A stretch of DNA of 24,333 nt from CAYZDV01 sp964477275 (lineage in GTDB: Bacteria > Acidobacteriota > Aminicenantia > Aminicenantales > Aminicenantaceae), in assembly GCA_964477275.1 (NCBI GenBank), contig CAYZDV010000015.1:1-24333 (forward strand), read 5' to 3'. Every line of letters starts with the position of its first letter. Position 1 is the stretch's first letter. This document shows positions 16,297 through 24,238 of this stretch, in pieces. The position numbers and the translations under genes are program-made. The notes under the pieces are model-generated. The model ran no database searches. It saw only the letters and a list, made by a program, of their open reading frames with translations, and was not told the origin of the DNA.

Positions 16297-16325
16297 AATA
16301 TAGCACACCGCATCTGGCGAGACAA
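16297..16325 (-). promoter_or_regulatory. Promoter of the tricorn protease-thioredoxin operon
   Basis: On the minus strand, TTGTCT (16320-16325) and TATATT (16297-16302) are separated by 17 bases, with TG one base before the -10 (extended -10). Transcription would start near 16290, giving a leader of about 35 bases that contains the AAGGAG ribosome binding site used by the start at 16255. Confidence 0.6.
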
Positions 16326-16369
16326 GCGGACCATGGAAATGGAGACTTTTTTTACTTTTATTGATATCG

Positions 16370-16398
16370 TTGATTTTCAGGCTGCAAGGGATTAAAAT
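16370..16398 (+). promoter_or_regulatory. Promoter of the CoA ligase gene, predicted near-leaderless start
   Basis: TTGATT (16370-16375) and TAAAAT (16393-16398) are separated by 17 bases. Eleven bases separate the -10 box from the ATG at 16410, so the start point would lie about 4-6 bases before the coding sequence. The promoter is back to back with that of the tricorn gene. Confidence 0.55.
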
Positions 16399-16409
16399 GT
16401 CAATCAGCC

Positions 16410-18566
16410 ATGAGAAAATCAGCGGCTTCGAACCCGGTCACCGAAAAGCTCAGGACCGTTTTCTATCCCCGTTCGATTGCCGTCATCGGCGCTTCAAGGC
16501 AGCCGGGGAGTGTGGGCCATTCGCTCCTGGCCAACCTCATCGACAGCCGTTTTCAGGGAATTGTCTACCCGGTCAACCCCAAAGCCAAGGGCATCCTGGG
16601 CATCAAGTGCTACCCCAACGTCATTGAGATCCCTGACGTTGTCGACCTGGCGGTCATCGTGGTTCCTGCCCCGTATGTTCCCGGCGTCCTGGAAGAATGC
16701 GGCAGAAAGCATATCAAGGGCGCCATCGTCATTTCGGCCGGTTTCAAGGAGATCGGCGGCGAAGGAGTGGAACTCGAAAACAGGGTCAAAAAAATTATCG
16801 AACAATACGACATTTCCCTTGTCGGGCCCAACTGTCTGGGACTGATCAACGCTGACCCGGAATCCTCGATGAACGCCACCTTTGCCACCAAAATGAGCAG
16901 GGAAGGGAACATCGCCTTCATCTCCCAGAGCGGCGCGCTCTGTGTGGCTGTCCTCGATTATGCCCGGGAGGTCAATGTCGGCTTTTCCAAGTTCATCAGC
17001 ATGGGAAACAAGGCTGGCATCAGCGAGAACGAACTCCTCCTCTATCTCAAAGATGACCCGAAAACAGATGTCATACTAATGTACCTCGAAGACCTGTCGA
17101 ACGGAAGAGAATTCATGAATATTGCTCGCCAAATCACCAGCAGTCCGACCAGCCCCAAGCCGATCATCGCGCTCAAAGCCGGCCGGACCGTGCTGGGAGC
17201 AAGAGCCGCTTCTTCCCATACCGGGTCGCTGGCCGGGTCGGATAAAGTCTATGACGCCATCTTCCACCAGTGCGGCGTGCTCAGAGGCGAGACGCTGGAA
17301 GAAATTTTTGACTATGTCCGGGCTTTCTCCACTCAGCCGTTGCCCAAGGGAAAGAATGTGGCCATTATCACCAACTCCGGCGGCCCTGGAATTCTGGCCA
17401 CAGACGCCTGCATTCGCTACGGCCTGAACATTGCCAGCTTCCATCCCGGAACTGTGCGGGCTTTGAAAAAGGTCCTTCCTCCGACAGCCAGTCTGAACAA
17501 CCCGGTGGATATGATCGCTGAAGCCAAGCATGAACAGTATGCGGTCAGCTTGAGAGCAATACTGAATGACAGCAACGTTCACTCGGCGATCATCATCCTG
17601 ACCGCCACGCCGTTCACCGATGTGGAAAAAATCGCCCTGACCATCGCCAGAGTCGCCAGGGAGTTTAAAAAGCCTCTCGCCTGCTGTTTCCTGGGCGTCT
17701 TTGATATTTCCGGGGGAATCCGGATTATGGAAGAAAGCGGCATCCCGAACTACAAATTTCCCGAATCTGCAGCCAGGGTCATCTCCGAGGTGACGAAGTC
17801 CACCCTCTGGCTGCGCCGGCCCCAGACCGGCATAAAAAAATTCAAGGTGAACAAATCCAGGGTAAGAGAGATCATCGATTCGGTGAAAAAGGAGGGTCGG
17901 CGTTTTCTCCTCGAGCCGGAATCCTACGAAGTCCTCAAGGCCTACAATTTCCCGCTCATCCAGTCCGTCCTGGCCGAGAGCGAAAGCCAGGCGGCAGAGG
18001 CAGCCCAGAAGATCGGTTTTCCGGTGGTCCTGAAAATTGTCTCTCCCGACATTCTCCACAAGTTTGACCTCGGAGGGGTTAAGCTCAACTTGAAAACCAA
18101 GAGCGAAGTGCGCAAAGCCTACCAGGAGATTCTGAAAAACGTCCGGGCAAGAATGCGCGGGGCCAAAATCAGAGGAGTTCTGGTTGAAGAAATGGCCAGC
18201 CATGGAAAAGAGGTTATTCTGGGCATGAACAGGGACCCCCAGTTCGGGCCCCTCCTGATGTTTGGACTGGGCGGAATCTATGTTGAAGCCCTGGAGGATG
18301 TGACTTTCCGGCTGGCGCCCATCCGGGAGCTGGCAGCCATGAACATGATCACCGGGACCAAAACCTACAAGATCCTGGAAGGTTACAGAGGAGAAAAAGC
18401 ATTCGACATCGAATCCATCGCCGAATGCCTGAAAAGGCTCTCTCAGTTAGTCACCGAGGTGGAAGAGATCAGAGAACTGGATATCAACCCGCTCATCGTC
18501 TATGAGAAAGGAAAGGGATGTGCCATCGTGGACGCCCGGATCATCCTCGAGGATGAGGAGCCTTAG
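16410..18566 (+). CDS. Acetate/acyl-CoA ligase (ADP-forming), fused alpha-beta subunits
   Basis: The 718-residue protein belongs to the NDP-forming acyl-CoA synthetase family. It reversibly converts acyl-CoA, ADP and Pi to the acid, ATP and CoA, and is used by fermenting archaea and bacteria for substrate-level phosphorylation. The order is: CoA-binding Rossmann domain (about 20-115, PRSIAVIGASRQPGSVG), succinyl-CoA-ligase-like domains with SLVGPNCLG and FISQSGALC, the phosphohistidine loop AASSHTGSLAGSD (His270), then a C-terminal ATP-grasp domain (about 485-715, GFPVVLKIVSPDILHK, LVEEMA, LDINPLIV). Alpha and beta parts are fused in one chain. An in-frame TGA at 16371 and no other start codon before 16410 fix the start. 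Acyl specificity (acetyl, branched-chain or aryl) cannot be told from sequence. A protein acetyltransferase relative (Pat) is unlikely, as there is no GNAT domain. Confidence 0.94.
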   Translation: MRKSAASNPVTEKLRTVFYPRSIAVIGASRQPGSVGHSLLANLIDSRFQGIVYPVNPKAKGILGIKCYPNVIEIPDVVDLAVIVVPAPYVPGVLEECGRKHIKGAIVISAGFKEIGGEGVELENRVKKIIEQYDISLVGPNCLGLINADPESSMNATFATKMSREGNIAFISQSGALCVAVLDYAREVNVGFSKFISMGNKAGISENELLLYLKDDPKTDVILMYLEDLSNGREFMNIARQITSSPTSPKPIIALKAGRTVLGARAASSHTGSLAGSDKVYDAIFHQCGVLRGETLEEIFDYVRAFSTQPLPKGKNVAIITNSGGPGILATDACIRYGLNIASFHPGTVRALKKVLPPTASLNNPVDMIAEAKHEQYAVSLRAILNDSNVHSAIIILTATPFTDVEKIALTIARVAREFKKPLACCFLGVFDISGGIRIMEESGIPNYKFPESAARVISEVTKSTLWLRRPQTGIKKFKVNKSRVREIIDSVKKEGRRFLLEPESYEVLKAYNFPLIQSVLAESESQAAEAAQKIGFPVVLKIVSPDILHKFDLGGVKLNLKTKSEVRKAYQEILKNVRARMRGAKIRGVLVEEMASHGKEVILGMNRDPQFGPLLMFGLGGIYVEALEDVTFRLAPIRELAAMNMITGTKTYKILEGYRGEKAFDIESIAECLKRLSQLVTEVEEIRELDINPLIVYEKGKGCAIVDARIILEDEEP

Positions 18567-18765
18567 AAGCGCGCTTCCTCCATTCCCCAACCGTTCTATC
18601 TGTTCTCTCGATATTGTGGCTGACTCGAAGATGATGCCGAGATGAGAGAAAGCATCTTTCTCAGCCCTGCTCACGGTTTTCTCAACACACAGCCTGAGCC
18701 TCTTTAATTCTCCTGAGATAAGTCTTCATCGCGGAAAAAAGATAGTTACAAGATGAGGTGCGGAC
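18567..18765 (+). other. Intergenic region with a small hairpin, no gene seen
   Basis: About 200 bases follow the CoA ligase stop before the next promoter. They hold a perfect 7-base-pair hairpin with a CAT loop (18646-18662, GAGAAAG/CTTTCTC) and a short palindrome AAGCGCGCTT right after the stop. Neither is followed by a T-run, so an intrinsic terminator is not supported. I see no coding frame or recognisable RNA. Confidence 0.4.
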
Positions 18766-18794
18766 TGGAGAGAAGTTCAGCACGGTGCTATAAT
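18766..18794 (+). promoter_or_regulatory. Promoter of the phosphohydrolase cluster, predicted leaderless start
   Basis: TGGAGA (18766-18771) and TATAAT (18789-18794) are separated by 17 bases, and TG precedes the -10 box by one base (TGCTATAAT, extended -10). The ATG at 18805 is only 10 bases beyond the -10 box and has no Shine-Dalgarno sequence, so the leader would be about 2-4 bases. Confidence 0.7.
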
Positions 18795-18804
18795 ATCTGG
18801 TTTC

Positions 18805-20097
18805 ATGGCGCTGTTCAGGAAAAAAAAGAAAAAAGTGTGCGTGATCGGACTCGATGGCGTTCCCTATTCCCTTCTCTTCGACCTCTCCCGGAAAGGCACT
18901 ATGCCCTTTGTGTCAAGCCTGATAGAATCCGGCCACCTTCACCGGATGAAAGCCAGCCTTCCCGAGATCTCTGCAGTCAGCTGGACCAATTTTATGACAG
19001 GCGCCAACCCCGGGACCCACAGCATCTTCGGCTTCACCGACCTCAAGAAGAACTCCTACGAGCTTCGCTTCCCGAATTTCCTGGATTTGAAAAAGGAGAC
19101 CTTCTGGGACACGCTGGGAAGCAAAGGAAAAAGATGCATCATCATTAACCAGCCCTCGACCTACCCTGCCCGCCGGATTAACGGCATCCTGATCTCCGGC
19201 TTTGTGGCCATCGAGCTGGAAAAAGCCGTGTTCCCTCTCTCCCTCAAGGCCGCACTGGAGCGGATTGGCTACCGGATCGACATCGACACGCTCAGAGCAA
19301 GGGAAAACCACGATTTCCTCTGGCAGGAGCTCGGGAGCACCCTGAAATCCAGAGAAAAGGCCCTGGAGCTCCTCTGGCCGGAGGACTGGGATTACTTTGA
19401 GCTCGTCATCACCGGAACAGACAGGCTGCACCACTTCCTGTGGGATGCATACGAGGACGAACGCCACAGTTATCATACCCATTTTCTGGAGTACTACCGG
19501 AAAATCGACATCTTGATGGAAAAGGTCGTCTCTTCCTTTGAAAAGCTGCCTGGCTCAGACAACAGTCTATTTCTCCTCTCTGACCATGGTTTTTGCCGCA
19601 TCGAGCAGGAGGTCTATCTCAACGCCTGGCTGGAACAGGAAGGCTACCTCCGTTTCACCACTCCATCTCCTGAAAGCCTGGCGGAAATCGACCCCTCCTC
19701 CAGAGTTTTCGCCATGGACCCCAACCGGATCTACCTGAATATCGAGGGAAAATTCCCCCGGGGATGTGTCCGGCCGGAAGAAACTCAACCCCTCAACCAG
19801 GAAATCCGGAAAAAGCTGGAAGACCTGGAACACAACGGGAAAAAGGTCGTGCGCCGCGTTTTCCCTACCCAGGAAATCTACTCAGGCCCTTATCTCTCTG
19901 AAGGCCCGGACATGATCGTTCTCTCCGCTCCCGGGTTTGACCTGAAAGGCTCGGTGAAAAAAAAGGCAGTCTTCGGCCGGTCGAACCTGGAGGGTATGCA
20001 CACCTGGGATGATGCGTTCTTCTGGGCCAGGGAGGAACACGGCTCTGACCTCTGCATTTCCGACCTGGCGCGAATCATCATGGAGCAATTTCAATGA
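18805..20097 (+). CDS. AlkP-superfamily phosphohydrolase (COG3379-type), soluble, compact form
   Basis: The 430-residue protein belongs to the type I phosphodiesterase/phosphohydrolase branch of the alkaline phosphatase superfamily. The two-metal site is complete: Asp17 in VIGLDGVP, likely nucleophile Thr61 in SWTNFMTGANPG, Asp206 and His210 in DRLHH, Asp260-His261 in SDHGF, and His399 in GMHTWDD. The N-terminus is KKKKK-rich and lacks a signal peptide or transmembrane segment, so it should be cytosolic. It is the shortest of three tandem homologues: the stretch between nucleophile and DxxxH is 145 residues, against about 308 in the other two. Its stop overlaps the next start (ATGA at 20094-20097). 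Substrate unknown; phosphodiester, phosphomonoester or phosphomutase chemistry are all possible for this family. Confidence 0.87.
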   Translation: MALFRKKKKKVCVIGLDGVPYSLLFDLSRKGTMPFVSSLIESGHLHRMKASLPEISAVSWTNFMTGANPGTHSIFGFTDLKKNSYELRFPNFLDLKKETFWDTLGSKGKRCIIINQPSTYPARRINGILISGFVAIELEKAVFPLSLKAALERIGYRIDIDTLRARENHDFLWQELGSTLKSREKALELLWPEDWDYFELVITGTDRLHHFLWDAYEDERHSYHTHFLEYYRKIDILMEKVVSSFEKLPGSDNSLFLLSDHGFCRIEQEVYLNAWLEQEGYLRFTTPSPESLAEIDPSSRVFAMDPNRIYLNIEGKFPRGCVRPEETQPLNQEIRKKLEDLEHNGKKVVRRVFPTQEIYSGPYLSEGPDMIVLSAPGFDLKGSVKKKAVFGRSNLEGMHTWDDAFFWAREEHGSDLCISDLARIIMEQFQ

Positions 20098-22235
20098 CCG
20101 GGAAGTCGGGCAGGACTCAAAAGCTGAAGCTGCTCCTCCTGTTCTCTCTCGCTCTTTCGCTTCCCCTCAATGCCTATGTGGGCCCTGGCGCAGGATTTGC
20201 TTTCCTCTCCTCCTTCCTCGTCCTTTTTCTGACCTTTTTCCTGGCTGTCTTTTCTTTCCTTTCCTGGCCGTTCCGCTTGCTTGCCCGCCTCCTCAAAGGT
20301 CAAAGGGCCTTCAGGAAAAGCCACATCCAACGGCTGGTCATCCTCGGCCTGGACGGGATGGAGCCGACACTCGTCGACAAATACATGGCCGAAGGCAAGC
20401 TTCCCAACCTGGCCAAACTCAAAAAAAGCGGTGCCTATGCCAGGCTCCGGACAACAACGCCGGCTATCTCCCCTGTGGCCTGGTCTTCTTTCACGACCGG
20501 GACAAACCCCGCCAAGCACAACATCTTTGATTTTCTCAGCCGAGACCCGAGGACCTACCTTCCGGACCTCTCCTCGGCCCGGGTCGGAAAGCCCAGGAAA
20601 ACTCTTTCTCTGGGAAAATACAGCATTCCCCTTTCCCGGCCGGAAATCAGAGGACTGCGGAGGAGCGTGCCCTTCTGGAAAATCCTGGGCGAAAAGGGTA
20701 TCTTCAGCACAATACTGAGGGTTCCCGTTACTTTTCCCCCGGAAAAGTTCGCCGGGCATCTCCTCTCCGGGATGTGCGTGCCCGACCTCAAAGGCAGCCA
20801 GGGAACCTTCTTTTTTTACACCTCGGATAAATCAAAAATTCAGAAACGCGAAGGCGGCATCAACATCCCGGTCACCGTGGAGGGCGGGAGAGTCGAAACC
20901 TATATCTCAGGGCCTGAAAACACCCTCCTCAAAAAAAACGGCGAAATCCGCCTCCCGCTCACCATTACTGTAGATGAGGACAGGAACGGAGCATCTCTTG
21001 AAGTGTCCGGACAGAAATTCCATCTGGAGAAGCGCGTCTTCTCCTCCTGGATAAGGCTGACCTTCCGGCCCGGGCTGGGCATCAAAATCAGGGCCATCTG
21101 CCGCTTTTTCATCTCCGAGACATCCCCTCACTTTGAAATGTACTGCACGCCTCTGAACATCGACCCGGAAAAGCCGGCCCTTCCCATCTCCCATCCTTAC
21201 ATCTATTCCATCTACCTCGCCAAGCTGCAGGGAAGCTTCATCACCCTGGGCGAAGCCAACGATACCTGGGCTCTGAACGAAGGCGCCCTCAGCGAGCCCG
21301 CTTTCCTGGAACTCACCTATGCCAACCACAAAGAATGGGAGGGCATGCTCTTCAACGCCCTGGATAAGGTCAAAAAGGGGATGGTCGCCTGTGTCTTCGA
21401 GACCACCGACAGCGTCCAGCATATGTTCTGGCGCTACCTGGACCCGGCTCATCCGTCGCCCAAAAACCCGGCCACAGGCGGCGCGAAGGTCATCGAAGAC
21501 CTTTATCAGAGAATGGACGACCTGGTGGGGCGGGTCCTGAAGACAATCAACGAGCGGACGGTCCTGATGGTGATCTCCGATCACGGCTTCAAGTCCTTCC
21601 GCCGCGGGGTCAGCCTCAACTCCTGGCTCTATCTCCACGGATACCTCGCCCTGAAGGAAGGAAAGGATGCAAGCGAGGAATGGTTCAAGGATGTTGACTG
21701 GGAAAGGACAAGGGCCTACGCTCTGGGTCTTGGAGGAGTTTATATCAATCAGAAAGGACGGGAAGCCAGGGGGACGGTCGAACCGGACGCGGAGTCGAAG
21801 GCCTTGAAAAAAGAGCTCGTCGGGAAACTGACAGGCGTTAAAGACCAGGAAAAAAACGCGGTGGCCATCACTACCGTCTTCGACAGGGACAAACTGCCGC
21901 CCGGACCCTACAAGGAGAACTGCCCGGACCTCATCATCGGCTACAGCGAGGGCTACAGGGTCTCCTGGGATTCGGTCACCGGAAAGGTCAACCGGACGGT
22001 GTTCGAGGACAACCTCAAGGCCTGGAGCGGAGACCACTGCATCGACCCCCGGATTGTTCCCGGCGTTTTCTTCTGTAACAGGGCAATCCAGGTGGCAGAT
22101 CCCTCCCTTGTGGACATTGCTCCCACTGTGCTGGAGCTCTTCGGTGTTCCCGTTCCTCCTTACATGGACGGTCGTTCAATCATTGATGTCCGGGGATTTT
22201 CAAAAATTCAGAAAAAAACCAAAAAGGAAAAATAA
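20094..22235 (+). CDS. Membrane-anchored AlkP-superfamily phosphohydrolase (COG3379-type)
   Basis: The 713-residue protein has a hydrophobic N-terminus: one segment at about 12-26, an AYVGPGAG turn, and a long segment at about 34-58, followed by arginine- and lysine-rich RLLARLLKGQRAFRK. By the positive-inside rule the catalytic domain probably faces the cytoplasm, tethered to the membrane (inference). The metal site is complete: Asp87 in ILGLDGME, likely nucleophile Ser131 in AWSSFTTGTNP, Asp439/His443 in TTDSVQH, Asp496-His497 in SDHGF, and His648 in SGDHC. About 160 extra residues between nucleophile and DxxxH, rich in predicted beta strands, probably form a cap or substrate domain. A basic KKTKKEK tail ends the protein. 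It is coupled to the upstream gene by ATGA and ends two bases before the next gene. Confidence 0.9.
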   Translation: MTGKSGRTQKLKLLLLFSLALSLPLNAYVGPGAGFAFLSSFLVLFLTFFLAVFSFLSWPFRLLARLLKGQRAFRKSHIQRLVILGLDGMEPTLVDKYMAEGKLPNLAKLKKSGAYARLRTTTPAISPVAWSSFTTGTNPAKHNIFDFLSRDPRTYLPDLSSARVGKPRKTLSLGKYSIPLSRPEIRGLRRSVPFWKILGEKGIFSTILRVPVTFPPEKFAGHLLSGMCVPDLKGSQGTFFFYTSDKSKIQKREGGINIPVTVEGGRVETYISGPENTLLKKNGEIRLPLTITVDEDRNGASLEVSGQKFHLEKRVFSSWIRLTFRPGLGIKIRAICRFFISETSPHFEMYCTPLNIDPEKPALPISHPYIYSIYLAKLQGSFITLGEANDTWALNEGALSEPAFLELTYANHKEWEGMLFNALDKVKKGMVACVFETTDSVQHMFWRYLDPAHPSPKNPATGGAKVIEDLYQRMDDLVGRVLKTINERTVLMVISDHGFKSFRRGVSLNSWLYLHGYLALKEGKDASEEWFKDVDWERTRAYALGLGGVYINQKGREARGTVEPDAESKALKKELVGKLTGVKDQEKNAVAITTVFDRDKLPPGPYKENCPDLIIGYSEGYRVSWDSVTGKVNRTVFEDNLKAWSGDHCIDPRIVPGVFFCNRAIQVADPSLVDIAPTVLELFGVPVPPYMDGRSIIDVRGFSKIQKKTKKEK

Positions 22236-22237
22236 CA

Positions 22238-24223
22238 ATGAACGAGATGAAACGGAGAGAATTCCTCAAGATGGGAATAGCCTCAGGGGCTTTCCTGGCT
22301 CTGGGGAGCGCATCGGATATGATGACAAGGGTCTTCGGCAAAAAGGCCACGTCGAAAAAAGTCCTCATCCTCGGCCTGGACGGCATGGACCCCCATCTCC
22401 TCCAGGTCTGGATCAAGGAAGGGAAGCTTCCGGCCTTCCAGCGTTTGCGGAGCATGGGAGACTTCAAGCCACTGGGAACCAGCATTCCCCCTCAGAGCCC
22501 GGTGGCCTGGTCGAACTTCATCACCGGAACCAACCCCGGCGGCCACGGCATCTTCGATTTTATCCACAGGAACCCGGAAAATTACTTTCCGGAGTTTTCA
22601 GCCTCTGAGACCATGGAAGCACAGAAGACCGTCCGCCTGGGAAATCTCGTTCTTCCCCTCTCGGGAGGAAAAGTCGAACAGAGCCGCAAAGGCAGGGCCT
22701 TCTGGCAGATTCTCGAAGACCACGACATTCCGGCCACCGTGTTCAAAATTCCGGCCAACTACCCCCCTGCCCTGACCAGACAGAGAACAATTTCCGGCAT
22801 GGGGACGCCTGACATCCTGGGAAGCTACGGAATCTTCAACTATTACACCACCGAAACGACGGAGCTCAAAGAAGACATCGGCGGAGGACGGATCCACGAG
22901 GTCCATCTCATCCACAACAGAACCGCGGCTTCACTGCCCGGCCCGGTGAACACCTTCAGGAAAGACCGGCCGGAATCCTCCATCGATTTCCAGGTCTTCG
23001 TCGACCCCGTTCATCCGGTCGCCAAAGTGGTCATCCAGGGCCAGGAGTTCATCCTTCAGGAGGGGGAATGGAGCGAGTGGATCAGGATCCGGTTCCAAAT
23101 GATTCCCACCCAGAGCGTCAGGGGAATCTGCCATTTTTACCTCAAGGAGGTCCGGCCGCATTTCAAGCTTTATGTCTCTCCCATCAACATCGACCCGGCA
23201 TCAGCCGCCCTGCCGATTTCAACACCCAAGAAATATTCCGAAGAACTGGCCGGGAGGTTCGGTCCCTTTTTCACCAAGGGCCTCCCCGCCGACACCAAAG
23301 CTCTGGACAACAATGTCCTGAACGACGAGGAATTTCTCGAGCAGGATGACATCGTCCTCAAAGAAAGGATGGAGATGTTCGACTACGAGCTGGGCCGGTT
23401 TGACTCCGGCCTTCTCTTTTACTATGTCTCCAGCACAGACCAGCGGCAGCACATGTTCTGGCGTCTCATCGACCCCAGGCATCCCTCCTACGACCCGCAG
23501 CTGGCCCGAAAATTCGGAAAAACGATAGAAAACATCTACATCGAGATGGACAGGATGCTGGCCAGAGCCATGGAGGCGACGGACAAAGAAACTGTGCTCA
23601 TCGTCATGTCCGACCACGGCTTCTCCTCCTTCCGGCGCTCCTTCAACCTCAACACCTGGCTCAAGGAAAACGGCTACCACCGGCTGATCCATGAGTGGCG
23701 CCAGGGCAGGGATGACCTGTTCATGAACACCGACTGGTCCAGGACAAAGGCCTATGCGCTGGGACTGAACGGTCTTTACATCAACCAGAGAGGAAGAGAG
23801 GCAGAGGGCATTGTCAACTCCGGCCCGGATAAAGAGAACCTTGTCCGGGAAATCGCCCGCAAGCTGGAGAGCTTTCATGACCCAAAGACCGGAGAAAGGC
23901 CGGTGCTGAGGGCATTTATCGCCAGGGAGGTCTACCGGGGTCCTTATGTGGAGGAGGCGCCGGATATCATTGTCGGCTTCAACCACGGCTACCGCATCTC
24001 CTGGGCTTCGCCTCTGGGAAGACTGCCCAGGGAAATTGTTGAGGACAACACGGAAAAATGGAGCGGCGACCACTGCATGGCGCCGGAGGTCCTCCCTGGA
24101 ATTCTCCTTGCCAACCGGAAAATCAAGGCCGAATCCCCTGCCCTCTATGACCTGACGCCGAGCATCCTCCAAATTTTCGGCATCCCCAAGCCCGGGGAGA
24201 TGATCGGAGAAAACGTGTTTTAG
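22238..24223 (+). CDS. Tat-exported AlkP-superfamily phosphohydrolase (COG3379-type)
   Basis: The 661-residue protein starts with a twin-arginine signal, KRREFLKMGIASGAFLALG (Arg6-Arg7), so it is probably folded in the cytoplasm and exported by Tat, as suits a metal enzyme. The metal site is complete: Asp48 in ILGLDGMD, likely nucleophile Ser92 in AWSNFITGTNPGGHG, Asp401/His405 in TDQRQH, Asp459-His460 in SDHGF, and His612 in SGDHC. Its spacing between motifs (309, 58 and 153 residues) nearly equals that of the preceding gene (308, 57 and 152), so these two are closer relatives of each other than of the first. AAGGA lies about ten bases before the ATG. Substrate unknown. Confidence 0.9.
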   Translation: MNEMKRREFLKMGIASGAFLALGSASDMMTRVFGKKATSKKVLILGLDGMDPHLLQVWIKEGKLPAFQRLRSMGDFKPLGTSIPPQSPVAWSNFITGTNPGGHGIFDFIHRNPENYFPEFSASETMEAQKTVRLGNLVLPLSGGKVEQSRKGRAFWQILEDHDIPATVFKIPANYPPALTRQRTISGMGTPDILGSYGIFNYYTTETTELKEDIGGGRIHEVHLIHNRTAASLPGPVNTFRKDRPESSIDFQVFVDPVHPVAKVVIQGQEFILQEGEWSEWIRIRFQMIPTQSVRGICHFYLKEVRPHFKLYVSPINIDPASAALPISTPKKYSEELAGRFGPFFTKGLPADTKALDNNVLNDEEFLEQDDIVLKERMEMFDYELGRFDSGLLFYYVSSTDQRQHMFWRLIDPRHPSYDPQLARKFGKTIENIYIEMDRMLARAMEATDKETVLIVMSDHGFSSFRRSFNLNTWLKENGYHRLIHEWRQGRDDLFMNTDWSRTKAYALGLNGLYINQRGREAEGIVNSGPDKENLVREIARKLESFHDPKTGERPVLRAFIAREVYRGPYVEEAPDIIVGFNHGYRISWASPLGRLPREIVEDNTEKWSGDHCMAPEVLPGILLANRKIKAESPALYDLTPSILQIFGIPKPGEMIGENVF

Positions 24224-24238
24224 ATTCAGGAGAAGAAA

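Noticed and set aside
16397..16627. ATG at 16397 preceded by AAGGGATTAAA, which looks like a well-placed ribosome binding site for a 76-codon frame.
   Set aside because: The frame overlaps the CoA ligase out of phase and matches nothing. The TAAAAT here is better read as the -10 box of the ligase promoter, with the true start at 16410.
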